From Comamonas terrigena NBRC 13299 (GTDB taxonomy: Bacteria; Pseudomonadota; Gammaproteobacteria; Burkholderiales; Burkholderiaceae_C): 64,000 nt of DNA. The DNA is taken from NCBI RefSeq assembly GCF_006740045.1, contig NZ_AP019749.1:1259001-1323000 (forward strand), given 5' to 3'. The notes below the pieces were generated by a model. It ran no database searches. It had not been told where the DNA came from and worked only from the letters and a program-made list of their open reading frames with translations. This document shows positions 7,743 to 16,387 of the stretch, piece by piece. Every line of letters starts with the position of its first letter. Positions within the stretch are counted from its first letter, which is position 1. A program made the position numbers and the translations under genes.

Positions 7743-9059
7743 ATGGGCGAAGAACGCAGCACCGCATCGCAGCCGGCCCGGATCGTCGTCGTAGGCGGTG
7801 GCGTGGCGGGCCTGGAAATCGCCTCGGCGCTGGGCAAGCGCCGCGATGACGGCCTGATTGCCAGCGTGACGCTGATCGACAGCGATTCCGCCCACGTCTG
7901 GAAGCCCATGCTGCACACCATTGCCGCGGGCACGCGCGATCTGGCCCAGCAGCAGACCACCTACCTGGCCCAGGCGGCCGATGCGGGCTTTGCCTACCAG
8001 CCCGGCGAGATGTGCGCCCTGGACCGTGTGGCCAAGGAGGTACTGCTGGCTCCGATCACCGCGCCCGATGGCCGCGAAGTGGTGCCGGGCCGGCGCATTG
8101 CCTATGACAAGCTGGTGCTGGCCATTGGCAGCGGTGCGAATGACTTTGGCACGGATGGGGTGCTGGAGCACTGTTTCATGATCGACACGCGCCGCAAGGC
8201 CGATGCCTTCAACCAGGAAATCCGTTTGCGCATGGTGCGCAGCATGACCCAGGGCGAGGGCCTGCAGGTCGCGATTGTGGGGGGCGGGGCCACCGGGGTG
8301 GAACTGGCGGCCGAGCTGGTGCAACTGGCAGAAAGCGCCCGCGCCTATGGCGCCATCGGGGAGGCGGCACGCTTTGGCATTGTGCTGGTCGAAGCCGGGC
8401 CGCGTTTGCTGCCCAGCTTCACCGAAGACATCTCGGCCGCGACCAAGCGCCGTCTGGAGGCCCTGGGCGTGACCGTGCTGGTCAACGAACGGGTGCAGCA
8501 AGCCACGGCCGATGGTCTGGTGCTGGGCGATGGCCGGACGGTGAATGCCGGTCTGCGGGTGTGGGCGGCGGGCGTGAAGGCGCCGGAATTCCTGTCGACC
8601 CTGGGTCTGCAGACCACGCGCGGCCACCAACTGGTAGTCAACGACCACCTGCGCACCGATGACCCCGATATCTACGCCGTGGGCGACTGCGCCAGCTTCA
8701 CGCTGCCGGGGCAGATCCAGCCCCTGCCGCCGACGGCCCAGGTGGCGCACCAGCAGGCGCGTTACCTGATCGACACCCTGCCCCAGGTGCTGCGCGACCC
8801 GCAGGCCGGCAGCAGCGAGCGCTTTGCCTACCGCGACATGGGCGCGCTGGTGTCGCTGGCCAATTACGACGCCTATGGGTCGCTGGGCAAATTCGGACTG
8901 TTCAACGGCGGCACCATCCGCGGGCGGCTGGCCATGCTCAGCCACCTGTGGCTGTACCGTTCGCACCAGGCGCGGCTGTACGGTTTCTGGCGCGGCGGCT
9001 TCCTGTGGCTGGTGGACATGATGAATTCCCGCCTGCGCCCCTCGATCCGGCTGGACTGA
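7743..9059 (+). CDS. ndh: type II NADH:quinone oxidoreductase (NDH-2)
   Basis: 438-residue FAD-dependent, non-proton-pumping NADH dehydrogenase, close to the length of E. coli Ndh. The first dinucleotide fold (FAD) is VVVGGGVAGLEIAS and the second (NADH) is AIVGGGATGVELAAEL. The FAD-binding motif YAVGDCAS is near residue 310. The C-terminus has the amphipathic tail (about 380-438, with SHLWLYRSHQARLYG) that anchors these enzymes to the inner face of the membrane. The start at 7743 is fixed by AAGGAAG six bases upstream; a longer upstream reading frame is ignored. It reoxidises NADH made by the neighbouring TCA enzymes. The inverted repeat at 7622-7645 suggests its expression is controlled. 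Confidence 0.93.
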   Translation: MGEERSTASQPARIVVVGGGVAGLEIASALGKRRDDGLIASVTLIDSDSAHVWKPMLHTIAAGTRDLAQQQTTYLAQAADAGFAYQPGEMCALDRVAKEVLLAPITAPDGREVVPGRRIAYDKLVLAIGSGANDFGTDGVLEHCFMIDTRRKADAFNQEIRLRMVRSMTQGEGLQVAIVGGGATGVELAAELVQLAESARAYGAIGEAARFGIVLVEAGPRLLPSFTEDISAATKRRLEALGVTVLVNERVQQATADGLVLGDGRTVNAGLRVWAAGVKAPEFLSTLGLQTTRGHQLVVNDHLRTDDPDIYAVGDCASFTLPGQIQPLPPTAQVAHQQARYLIDTLPQVLRDPQAGSSERFAYRDMGALVSLANYDAYGSLGKFGLFNGGTIRGRLAMLSHLWLYRSHQARLYGFWRGGFLWLVDMMNSRLRPSIRLD

Positions 9060-9116
9060 AGGTCTGCGCCGGGGCCCATCCCGGCCGGTGCTAAGTTCGG
9101 TGGCGTGAGCACCACG

Positions 9117-9151
9117 AAAAAAGCCCGCAAGCGCAAGGCGTGCGGGCTTTT
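9117..9151. terminator. bidirectional intrinsic terminator between ndh and gltA
   Basis: Stem AAAGCCCGCA / TGCGGGCTTT flanked by an A-run on the left and T's on the right. It sits between the convergent ends of ndh and gltA, so it can serve both strands. Confidence 0.85.
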
Positions 9152-9186
9152 GCCATGTCGGTGGAATGCGCCTTGCGGCGCATGCA

Positions 9187-10497
9187 TCAACGCTGGGTGA
9201 TGGGCTTGACGTCGCGGGCGACAGAGCCGGTGTACAGCTGGCGGGGACGACCGATCTTGTACTCGGGGTCAGCCATTTGTTCGTTCAGCTGAGCGATCCA
9301 GCCCACGGTGCGGGCCAGAGCGAAGATGCCGGTGAACAGCTTGACGGGGATGCCGATGGCACGTTGCACGATGCCGGAGTAGAAGTCCACGTTCGGGTAG
9401 AGCTTGCGCTGCACGAAGTAGTCGTCTTCCAGGGCGATCTTTTCCAGCTGCTTGGCCAGTGCGAACAGCGGATCCTTTTCCAGGCCCAGCTCTTGCAGGA
9501 TTTCGTTGCAGGTTTCCTGCATCAGCTTGGCGCGGGGGTCGTAGTTCTTGTACACGCGGTGGCCAAAGCCCATCAGCTTGACGCCGCTGTTCTTGTCCTT
9601 GACCTGTTCCATGAACTCGCCGACCTTGGAGATGCCGCCGTTGGCCTGGATGTGTTCCAGCATGTTCAGGCAGGCTTCGTTGGCGCCGCCGTGGGCAGGG
9701 CCCCACAGGCAGGCCACGCCAGCGGAGATGGCGGCGAAGGGGTTGGTGCCGGACGAACCGCACAGGCGCACGGTGGAGGTCGAAGCGTTTTGCTCGTGGT
9801 CAGCGTGCAGGATGAAGATGCGGTCCAGCGCACGTTCCACCACGGGGTTGACCTTGTATTCTTCGCAAGGGTTGCCGAACATCATGCGCATGAAGTTGCC
9901 TGCGTAGGACAGGTCGTTCTTCGGGTACATGTAAGGCTGGCCCACGCCGTACTTGTAGGCCATGGAGACCAGCGTAGGCAGCTTGGCGATCAGGCGGATC
10001 GCGGCGATTTCGCGGTGCTCGGGGTTGGTGATGTCGGTGCTGTCGTGGTAGAAGGCCGACATGCCGCCCACCAGACCGGTCAGCACGGCCATGGGGTGTG
10101 CATCACGACGGAAACCGCGCAGGAAGAACTGCATCTGTTCGTTGACCATCGTGTGCTGGGTCACGCGGTTCTCGAAGTCAGCCTTCTGGGTTTCGTTGGG
10201 CAGTTCTCCGTACAGCAGCAGGTAGCAGGTTTCCAGGAAGTTGCAGTTCTTGGCCAGCTGTTCGATGGGGTAGCCACGGTACAGCAGTTCACCCTTGTCA
10301 CCGTCGATGTAGGTGATGGCCGACTGGCACGCCGCGGTCGAGAGGAAGCCGGGGTCATACGTGAACATGCCCGATTGGCCGTACAGCTTGCGAATGTCGA
10401 TCACGTCTGGGCCGATGTTGCCCTGGTAGACCGGCAATTCGACGCTGGGTGCGCCATTGCTGAAAGACAGCGTTGCTTTGTTGTCAGCGAGTTTCAT
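9187..10497 (-). CDS. gltA: citrate synthase
   Basis: 436-residue type II (Gram-negative, hexameric, NADH-sensitive class) citrate synthase, which condenses acetyl-CoA and oxaloacetate. Active-site residues are His269 (WGPAHGG), His313 ([13 protein letters not shown]) and Asp371 (VDFYSG); HADHEQNAS (231-239) contributes oxaloacetate contacts. The ATG at 10497 is chosen because GAAGGAAG sits six bases before it. A TTG two codons earlier is in frame but overlaps that ribosome-binding site. It is the last gene of the leftward sdhC-D-A-B-E-gltA series, 60 bp after sdhE, and ends at a bidirectional terminator. Confidence 0.97.
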   Translation of the reverse strand: MKLADNKATLSFSNGAPSVELPVYQGNIGPDVIDIRKLYGQSGMFTYDPGFLSTAACQSAITYIDGDKGELLYRGYPIEQLAKNCNFLETCYLLLYGELPNETQKADFENRVTQHTMVNEQMQFFLRGFRRDAHPMAVLTGLVGGMSAFYHDSTDITNPEHREIAAIRLIAKLPTLVSMAYKYGVGQPYMYPKNDLSYAGNFMRMMFGNPCEEYKVNPVVERALDRIFILHADHEQNASTSTVRLCGSSGTNPFAAISAGVACLWGPAHGGANEACLNMLEHIQANGGISKVGEFMEQVKDKNSGVKLMGFGHRVYKNYDPRAKLMQETCNEILQELGLEKDPLFALAKQLEKIALEDDYFVQRKLYPNVDFYSGIVQRAIGIPVKLFTGIFALARTVGWIAQLNEQMADPEYKIGRPRQLYTGSVARDVKPITQR

Positions 10498-10518
10498 TTC
10501 CAACTTCCTTCTCGGAGT

Positions 10519-10543
10519 GGCCGGATCTGGGCCGGCCTTTTTT
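10519..10543 (+). other. hairpin with T-run on the antisense strand between sdhE and gltA
   Basis: GGCCGG (10519-10524) and CCGGCC (10532-10537) form a stem followed by six T's on the plus strand. It would terminate rightward antisense transcription. For the leftward operon it is only a hairpin preceded by A's, so it should not block sdh-gltA read-through, but it could mark an RNA-processing site. Confidence 0.4.
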
Positions 10544-10557
10544 GCAAGTTGTGCAGA

Positions 10558-10833
10558 TCAGAGGGGCTTGCGCACCATCTGTAGCACTTCTCTAACTTCA
10601 GGGGTGTCTAAGGCCCCTTCCGGCTCTTTGCGGCGCAGGAAGAGATCCATCAGATCGTTGTCTGCCAAGTCCATCAAGGCAGACAGACCAGTTGCGTGTC
10701 TCCGCGTCAACTGGCTGCCGTAAGTGGCAAAAAACTTCTCGATGTAGAGATCGTTCTCGACCAGGCCGCGGCGGCTTCGCCACCGCAGCAAGTCGCGTTC
10801 CCGTTCTTCGAGGATTGCGTCCATCTCGTTCAT
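10558..10833 (-). CDS. sdhE: FAD assembly factor SdhE
   Basis: 91-residue SdhE/YgfY (Sdh5) family protein that promotes covalent attachment of FAD to SdhA. The hallmark RGxxE appears as RRGLVEND, followed by the family's acidic C-terminal region with LSALMDLADNDLMDLFL. It starts 3 bp after the sdhB stop, so translation is probably coupled. An ATG at 10824 is an alternative start. Placement directly after sdhB and before gltA is the arrangement seen in many Betaproteobacteria. Confidence 0.93.
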   Translation of the reverse strand: MNEMDAILEERERDLLRWRSRRGLVENDLYIEKFFATYGSQLTRRHATGLSALMDLADNDLMDLFLRRKEPEGALDTPEVREVLQMVRKPL

Positions 10834-10836
10834 GGA

Positions 10837-11541
10837 TCAGATAGCCCGGCGGACCATCAGTTCCTTGATCTTGCCAATGGCCTTCGTGGGGTTCAGGTGC
10901 TTGGGGCACACGTCCACGCAGTTCATGATGGTGTGGCAGCGGAAGAGGCGGTACGGATCTTCCAGGTTGTCCAGGCGTTCGCCGGTGGCGGTGTCGCGGC
11001 TGTCCGCGATGAAGCGGTAAGCCTGCAGCAGACCGGCCGGGCCCACGAACTTGTCGGGGTTCCACCAGAACGAGGGGCAGCTGGTCGAGCAGCTGGCGCA
11101 CAGAATGCACTCGTACAGACCGTTGAGCTCTTCGCGCTCTTCGGGCGACTGCAGGCGTTCCTTGCTGGTCGTCGTGTAGATGTCGCTTTGCAGGTACGGC
11201 TTGATCGAGTGGTACTGCTTGAAGAACTGGGTCATGTCCACGATCAGGTCGCGGATGACCGGCAGGCCGGGCAGGGGCTTCAGAACGATGTCGCCCTTGA
11301 GGGTGTTCATGTTCGTCAGGCAGGCCAGACCGTTCTTGCCGTTGATGTTCATGGCGTCCGAGCCGCACACGCCTTCACGGCAGGAGCGACGGAAGGAGAT
11401 GGAGGGGTCCATCGCCTTGAGCTTGACCAGGGCGTCCAGCAGCATGCGTTCGTGACCGTCCAGCTCCACTTGCACGGTTTGCATGTAGGGCTTGGCGTCT
11501 TTGTCCGGATCGTAGCGGTAGATTTTGAAAGTACGCTTCAT
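10837..11541 (-). CDS. sdhB: succinate dehydrogenase iron-sulfur subunit
   Basis: 234-residue iron-sulfur subunit of complex II. It carries electrons from SdhA's FAD to ubiquinone through three clusters. The [2Fe-2S] ligands are in RRSCREGVCGSDAM and the nearby GLAC. The [4Fe-4S] and [3Fe-4S] ligands are in ECILCASCSTSCPSFWW and CHTIMNCVDVCPKHLNP. It is fully family length, lies 27 bp after sdhA and abuts sdhE. Confidence 0.97.
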   Translation of the reverse strand: MKRTFKIYRYDPDKDAKPYMQTVQVELDGHERMLLDALVKLKAMDPSISFRRSCREGVCGSDAMNINGKNGLACLTNMNTLKGDIVLKPLPGLPVIRDLIVDMTQFFKQYHSIKPYLQSDIYTTTSKERLQSPEEREELNGLYECILCASCSTSCPSFWWNPDKFVGPAGLLQAYRFIADSRDTATGERLDNLEDPYRLFRCHTIMNCVDVCPKHLNPTKAIGKIKELMVRRAI

Positions 11542-11568
11542 TTTTGGATTCTCTCGTGGGCTGCTGGA

Positions 11569-13374
11569 TTAGAACGTGCGGACCTTGGGAGGCACGCTGT
11601 CCACGGTCAGGGGCTTCAGGTTCACGGGCTTGTACGACAGGCCGTTGGTGGCGCTGTCCCACAGGGTGTGCTTGAGCCATTCCTTGTCGTTGCGGCCCAG
11701 CGGGAACTCGGCGTGGTCGGCAGGGTGCTCGTAGTCGTACACGGTGTGTGCACCACGGCATTCCTTGCGGGCAGCAGCCGATGTCATGGTGGCCTGGGCC
11801 ACTTCGATCAGGTTGTCCACTTCCAGCGCTTCCATGCGGGCGGTGTTCCAGACCTTGGACTTGTCCTTCAGGGTCACGGAGCCGACCTGGTCACGGATGG
11901 CGTTGATCTTGGTCACGCCTTCGTCCATGCTCTTTTGCGTGCGGAACACGCCGGCATGCGTCTGCATCGCGGTGCGGATGTCGCCAGCGATGTCCTGGGC
12001 GTAGACGCCGTCCTTGGAGTTGTCCAGCTGGTTGAGGCGCTCCAGCGTGCGGTCAGCACCGTCGGCGGGCACGTTGTGGTGGGGGCCGAAGTTGTTGACG
12101 AAGTTGACGATGTGCTTGCCGGCGGACTTGCCGAAGACCAGCAGGTCCAGCAGCGAGTTGGTGCCCAGGCGGTTGGCGCCGTGCACCGACACGCAGGAGC
12201 ATTCGCCCACAGCGTACAGACCGTTGACGACCTGGTTTTGCTGACCGTCCCAGGTGACGACCTGGCCGTTGATGTTGGTGGGGATGCCACCCATCTGGTA
12301 GTGGATGGTGGGCACCACGGGAATGGGTTCCTTGGTGATGTCCACGTTGGCGAAGTTGTGGCCGATTTCTTCCACGGAAGGCAGGCGCTTGCGGATGGTG
12401 TCGGCACCCAGGTGGTCCAGCTTCATCAGGATGTAGTCCTTGTTGGGACCGCAGCCGCGACCTTCCTTGATTTCCTGGTCCATCGAACGCGACACGAAGT
12501 CACGGGGGGCCAGATCCTTCAGCGTGGGAGCGTAACGCTCCATGAAGCGCTCGCCTTCGCTGTTCAGCAGGATCGCGCCTTCGCCGCGGCAGCCTTCGGT
12601 CAGCAGCACGCCGGCACCGGCCACGCCGGTGGGGTGGAATTGCCAGAATTCCATGTCCTGCAGCGGGATGCCAGCGCGCGCGGCCATGCCCAGGCCGTCA
12701 CCGGTGTTGATGAAGGCATTGGTGGATGCCTGGAAGATACGGCCGGCGCCCCCGGTGGCCAGCAGCACGGCCTTGGCGTGCAGCTCGTACAGGTCGCCGG
12801 TTTCCAGTTCGAGGGCGGTCACGCCGACCACATCGCCCTGGGGATTGCGGATCAGGTCCAGGGCCATCCACTCCACGAAGAAGTTGGTCTTGGACTTGAC
12901 GTTCTGCTGGTACAGCGTGTGCAGCATGGCGTGACCGGTACGGTCAGCGGCAGCGCAGGCGCGTTGCACGGGCTTTTCGCCGTAGTTGGCGGTGTGGCCG
13001 CCGAAGGGACGCTGGTAGATGGTGCCGTCGGGGTTGCGGTCGAACGGCATGCCGAAGTGTTCCAGCTCGATCACGACGTTCGGTGCTTCGCGGCACATGA
13101 ACTCGATGGCGTCCTGGTCGCCCAGCCAGTCGGAGCCCTTGATGGTGTCGTAGAAGTGATAGTGCCAGTTGTCCTCGGACATATTGCCCAGGGAAGCCGA
13201 CACGCCGCCTTGTGCAGCCACGGTGTGCGAACGGGTGGGGAACACCTTGGACAGCGAGGCGACGGACAGGCCGGCGCGGGACAGTTCCAGGGCAGCGCGC
13301 AGACCGGAGCCGCCGGCACCGACGATGACAACGTCAAACTTGCGCTTGGTGATATTCGCTTTGGAGTAGCTCAT
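11569..13374 (-). CDS. sdhA: succinate dehydrogenase flavoprotein subunit
   Basis: 601-residue catalytic flavoprotein of complex II that oxidises succinate to fumarate. The Rossmann motif VVIVGAGGSGLRAALEL is at the N-terminus. The FAD-attaching His is His50 in RSHTVAAQGG, and the capping domain carries MEFWQFHPTG. The C-terminal domain includes RKECRGAHTVYDYEHP. It sits 33 bp after sdhD in a leftward operon. SdhE, which flavinylates this protein, is encoded three genes downstream. Confidence 0.97.
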   Translation of the reverse strand: MSYSKANITKRKFDVVIVGAGGSGLRAALELSRAGLSVASLSKVFPTRSHTVAAQGGVSASLGNMSEDNWHYHFYDTIKGSDWLGDQDAIEFMCREAPNVVIELEHFGMPFDRNPDGTIYQRPFGGHTANYGEKPVQRACAAADRTGHAMLHTLYQQNVKSKTNFFVEWMALDLIRNPQGDVVGVTALELETGDLYELHAKAVLLATGGAGRIFQASTNAFINTGDGLGMAARAGIPLQDMEFWQFHPTGVAGAGVLLTEGCRGEGAILLNSEGERFMERYAPTLKDLAPRDFVSRSMDQEIKEGRGCGPNKDYILMKLDHLGADTIRKRLPSVEEIGHNFANVDITKEPIPVVPTIHYQMGGIPTNINGQVVTWDGQQNQVVNGLYAVGECSCVSVHGANRLGTNSLLDLLVFGKSAGKHIVNFVNNFGPHHNVPADGADRTLERLNQLDNSKDGVYAQDIAGDIRTAMQTHAGVFRTQKSMDEGVTKINAIRDQVGSVTLKDKSKVWNTARMEALEVDNLIEVAQATMTSAAARKECRGAHTVYDYEHPADHAEFPLGRNDKEWLKHTLWDSATNGLSYKPVNLKPLTVDSVPPKVRTF

Positions 13375-13407
13375 TCTTAACCTTCAATCGTGAGGGGAGG
13401 GCGCAAG

Positions 13408-13773
13408 TCACAGACGCCACAGGACTTGGAAGCCCCAGCCAGCACAGCCGACCAGCCAGACAATGGTGAAAACCTGCAGCGCCAGGCGCAGGCCCACGGG
13501 CTTGACGTAGTCCATCCAGATATCGCGCACACCGATCCAGACGTGCCAGGCCAGCGCAATGATCACGCCGAAGGTGACGAACTTCATCCACTGGGCGGCA
13601 AAGATGCCGGCCCACAGGTCGTAGCCGATGGGGCCTTGGCTGAACACCAGCTGGGCCAGCACGACCACGGTGAACAGCACGATCAGGACCGCAGTGACGC
13701 GTTGCACCAGCCAGTCGCGGATACCGTAATGGGCACCGACCACGGTGCGCTTGGAGCCGTAATTCACGGACAT
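13408..13773 (-). CDS. sdhD: succinate dehydrogenase membrane anchor subunit
   Basis: 121-residue hydrophobic anchor with three predicted membrane helices. It helps bind haem b and ubiquinone in complex II. It starts MSVNYGSKRTVVGAHYGIRD and contains WLVQRVTAVLIVLF and LAWHVWIGVRDIWMDYVKP, the SdhD-type helix with the haem/quinone-side His. It is 23 bp after sdhC and 33 bp before sdhA. Confidence 0.93.
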   Translation of the reverse strand: MSVNYGSKRTVVGAHYGIRDWLVQRVTAVLIVLFTVVVLAQLVFSQGPIGYDLWAGIFAAQWMKFVTFGVIIALAWHVWIGVRDIWMDYVKPVGLRLALQVFTIVWLVGCAGWGFQVLWRL

Positions 13774-13796
13774 GTTGTTTTCCTTCTAACGTGGGA

Positions 13797-14231
13797 TCAG
13801 TACAGGCCGAACAGCTTGGCACCCAGGACCACGGTCAGGGCGATGCTGATGACCAGCACGGTCACGGCGGAAGACTTGCCGAATTCCTTGGAAACTGCCG
13901 AGTGCGACACGTCCATCCACAGGTGGCGCAGACCGGCGATCAGGTGGTGCAGCGAGGCCCAGATGATGGCCAGCGTGACCAGCTTGATGAACCAGCCCGG
14001 CACGAAGCCGATGCCGACGTTGAAGGCCGCCTTGAAGATTTCAAAGGAGAACTCGGAGGACAGCGACTTGTCGAACATCCAGAGGATGAACGGCAGCAGC
14101 AGGAACATCAGCAGGCCGCTGATGCGGTGCAAGATGGAAACCCAGCCAGCCGGAGGCAAGCGATAGGTTGGGAGGTCCTGGAGGGCGTGGATGTTGCGGA
14201 ACTCTGGCCGCTTTTTTGCTAACTCAGTCAT
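13797..14231 (-). CDS. sdhC: succinate dehydrogenase cytochrome b556 subunit
   Basis: 144-residue membrane subunit of complex II. The N-terminal family motif is RPEFRNIHALQDLPTYRLPP, then SILHRISGLLMFLLLP with the Ser/His/Arg typical of the quinone pocket. The haem-side His is in LHHLIAGLRHLWMD. The ATG at 14231 gives the family N-terminus (MTELAKKRPEF); an in-frame ATG 19 codons upstream is not supported. It is the first gene of the sdh-gltA unit. A possible -10 (TAGAAT on the minus strand, 14290-14295) lies about 60 bp upstream. Confidence 0.93.
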   Translation of the reverse strand: MTELAKKRPEFRNIHALQDLPTYRLPPAGWVSILHRISGLLMFLLLPFILWMFDKSLSSEFSFEIFKAAFNVGIGFVPGWFIKLVTLAIIWASLHHLIAGLRHLWMDVSHSAVSKEFGKSSAVTVLVISIALTVVLGAKLFGLY

Positions 14232-14365
14232 GGCGGGGTGCTTTCGAGATGTAACTGCGTTGTAATCGCTCGGATGCAAACGATCCAAAATTCTATTGCA
14301 ATGCCGCAGTTTCGGGTGCCTGGGAATCCGGGATTGTGCGGTATCTCCGAGGCGGAAGCTGCAGA

Positions 14366-15157
14366 TCAGCTCAATTCGTTGCGGTAGTGGTGCGTGTCAG
14401 TGCGGTAGATACCGCGTCGTAACTCCATGGGGGTGTCGTTGTAGGTATAGGCTACGCGCTCCACACTCAACAATGGTGTGGAGGTGCTTACTTGCAGTAG
14501 CTGTGCCTGCTCTTCATCGGGCAGCACGGCGCGGATCTTTTCGTCGGCACGGACCATGCGCACGCCAAACTCCAGCTCGAACATGGCGTAGGTCGGGCCC
14601 TGGTAGCTGCCCATCTGCTCGGCGCTGAGGCCCTTGAAGGCGTGACCGGGCAACCAGATGTCTTCCACGATGGTCGGCGTGCCGCTTAGTGTGAGCACGC
14701 GGCGGGCCTGGATGACGGCGTCGCCGCTCTTGAGTTGCAGCAGGCGGGCTACTTCGGCGCTGGCGCGCACGCGCTTGCATTCGAGGATGCTGCGCTGGGC
14801 GCGGCCTTCCTTTTGCAGATCGCCGGTGTCCGGGTGCAGCTTCAGAAAGCGATACTGGACCTGCTGCGCGGCGTGGGTGGCCACAAACGTGCCCTTGCCC
14901 TGGCGGCGCATGACCAGATTTTCGGCGGCCAGCTCGTCAATTGCCTTGCGCACCGTGCCCTGGCTCACCTTGAAGCGTGCTGCCAGCTCCATTTCGCTGG
15001 GGATCAGCTCGCCGGGACGCCACTCGCCAGCCTGCAGGCTTTGCAGGATCAGGCCCTTGATCTGCTGGTACAGGGGGCTGAAGGAGGGCGTGGATGCGCC
15101 CGAGCTGGAGACGCTGTGGTGGGGGAACTCGGGGGCGGTGGTCGGGGTGGATGCCAT
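14366..15157 (-). CDS. GntR-family (HutC/UTRA) transcriptional regulator
   Basis: About 263 residues. The N-terminal GntR winged helix has SPLYQQIKGLILQSL, IPSEMELAARFKVSQGTVRK and AAENLVMRRQGKGTFV. It is followed by a UTRA effector domain (about 110-260, with ILECKRVRASAEVARLLQL and ERVAYTYNDTPMELRRG). The start MASTPTTAP is preferred; nine further upstream codons are in frame. It lies between the leftward sdh operon and the divergent mdh, and a perfect TCTTATATAAGA palindrome sits in the gntR-mdh gap. It is therefore probably a TCA-cycle regulator that also controls itself. The effector is unknown; HutC-type UTRA domains often bind sugars, amino acids or organic acids. Confidence 0.9.
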   Translation of the reverse strand: MASTPTTAPEFPHHSVSSSGASTPSFSPLYQQIKGLILQSLQAGEWRPGELIPSEMELAARFKVSQGTVRKAIDELAAENLVMRRQGKGTFVATHAAQQVQYRFLKLHPDTGDLQKEGRAQRSILECKRVRASAEVARLLQLKSGDAVIQARRVLTLSGTPTIVEDIWLPGHAFKGLSAEQMGSYQGPTYAMFELEFGVRMVRADEKIRAVLPDEEQAQLLQVSTSTPLLSVERVAYTYNDTPMELRRGIYRTDTHHYRNELS

Positions 15158-15237
15158 GGTGCAGGGTATGGGAGCGGTCAGCAATCTCCGGGCGGGAAAA
15201 ACAGGCGGAACGGGTCCGCGACAAAGCCTCGATCATA

Positions 15238-15257
15238 TCTTATATAAGACATAAGAC
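15238..15257. promoter_or_regulatory. palindromic operator candidate between gntR and mdh
   Basis: TCTTATATAAGA (15238-15249) is a perfect 12-bp palindrome, followed at once by a further half-site ATAAGAC (15251-15257). It ends 3 bp before the -35 of the mdh promoter and lies about 80 bp upstream of the gntR start. Binding by the GntR protein is inferred from position. Confidence 0.6.
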
Positions 15258-15260
15258 AAA

Positions 15261-15290
15261 TTGACCAAGGATTCAAATCGGCGGTACACT
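15261..15290 (+). promoter_or_regulatory. sigma-70 promoter candidate for mdh
   Basis: TTGACC (15261-15266), an 18-bp spacer and TACACT (15285-15290), about 90 bp upstream of the mdh start. The adjacent palindrome at 15238-15257 would place a regulator directly against the -35 element. Confidence 0.5.
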
Positions 15291-15380
15291 TTCGCCCTGT
15301 TTGCGGAGCATGGGCGGCTGGTCATGGATGCTGGTGCTTCCTGCGCCGACAACTGTTTTATCCATACTTGGAGTTCTTAC

Positions 15381-16367
15381 ATGAGCAAGAAGCCCGTCCG
15401 TGTCGCCGTCACCGGCGCAGCTGGCCAAATCGGTTACGCCCTGTTGTTCCGCATCGCCTCTGGCGAAATGCTGGGTAAAGATCAACCCGTTATTCTGCAA
15501 CTGCTGGAAATCCCCGACGAAAAGGCTCAAAACGCTCTGAAGGGCGTGATCATGGAGCTGGAAGACTGCGCCTTCCCTCTGCTGGCCGGCATCGAAGCCC
15601 ACAGCGACCCGAAGGAAGCCTTCAAGGATACCGACTACGCTCTGCTGGTCGGTGCCCGTCCTCGCGGCCCCGGCATGGAACGTGCCGACCTGCTGGCTGC
15701 CAACGCCCAGATCTTCACCGCCCAGGGCAAGGCCCTGAACGCCGTGGCTTCGCGCAATGTGAAGGTGCTGGTGGTCGGCAACCCCGCCAACACCAACGCC
15801 TACATCGCCATGAAGTCGGCTCCGGATCTGCCCGCCAAGAACTTCACCGCCATGCTGCGTCTGGACCACAACCGCGCTGCTTCGCAACTGGCTGCCAAGG
15901 CCGGTTTCAAGGTGGGCGACATCCGCAAGCTGACCGTCTGGGGCAACCACTCGCCCACCATGTACGCTGACTACCGTTTCGCCACCGTGGACGGCAAGTC
16001 GGTCAAGGACATGGTCAACGACCAGGTGTGGAACAAGGATGTGTTCCTGCCCACCGTGGGCAAGCGTGGCGCTGCCATCATCGCTGCCCGCGGCCTGTCG
16101 TCGGCTGCTTCGGCTGCCAACGCCGCCATCGACCACATGCGTGACTGGGCCCTGGGCTCCAACGGCGAATGGGTCACCATGGGCGTGCCTTCGCAAGGCC
16201 AGTACGGTATTCCCGCCGGTGTGGTGTTCGGCTTCCCCGTGACCACCGAAAACGGCGAGTACAAGATCGTCGAAGGTCTGGAAATCGATGCTTTCTCGCA
16301 AGAGTGCATCGACAAGACCCTGGCTGAGCTGCAAGGCGAGCAAGACGGCGTCAAGCACCTGCTGTAA
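15381..16367 (+). CDS. mdh: malate dehydrogenase (NAD-dependent)
   Basis: 328-residue malate dehydrogenase of the cytosolic-like class common in Betaproteobacteria; it interconverts malate and oxaloacetate. The nucleotide-binding loop is [19 protein letters not shown]. The substrate-loop arginines are in [15 protein letters not shown], Asp162 is in LDHNR, and the catalytic His190 is in [12 protein letters not shown]. The ATG at 15381 follows a GGAG site at 15370; a longer frame upstream is untranslated leader. It is the first gene of a rightward series with tam 20 bp later. Confidence 0.97.
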   Translation: MSKKPVRVAVTGAAGQIGYALLFRIASGEMLGKDQPVILQLLEIPDEKAQNALKGVIMELEDCAFPLLAGIEAHSDPKEAFKDTDYALLVGARPRGPGMERADLLAANAQIFTAQGKALNAVASRNVKVLVVGNPANTNAYIAMKSAPDLPAKNFTAMLRLDHNRAASQLAAKAGFKVGDIRKLTVWGNHSPTMYADYRFATVDGKSVKDMVNDQVWNKDVFLPTVGKRGAAIIAARGLSSAASAANAAIDHMRDWALGSNGEWVTMGVPSQGQYGIPAGVVFGFPVTTENGEYKIVEGLEIDAFSQECIDKTLAELQGEQDGVKHLL

Positions 16368-16387
16368 GCCACCAGCGAGTCACCGGC

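Noticed and set aside
10498..10503. TTG start for citrate synthase two codons upstream of the ATG
   Set aside because: It overlaps the spacing of the ribosome-binding site; the ATG at 10497 is correctly spaced and matches the family start.
10696..13380. An 894-codon plus-strand open frame opposite sdhE, sdhB and sdhA
   Set aside because: Complement of unmistakable sdh genes; composition typical of an antisense shadow.
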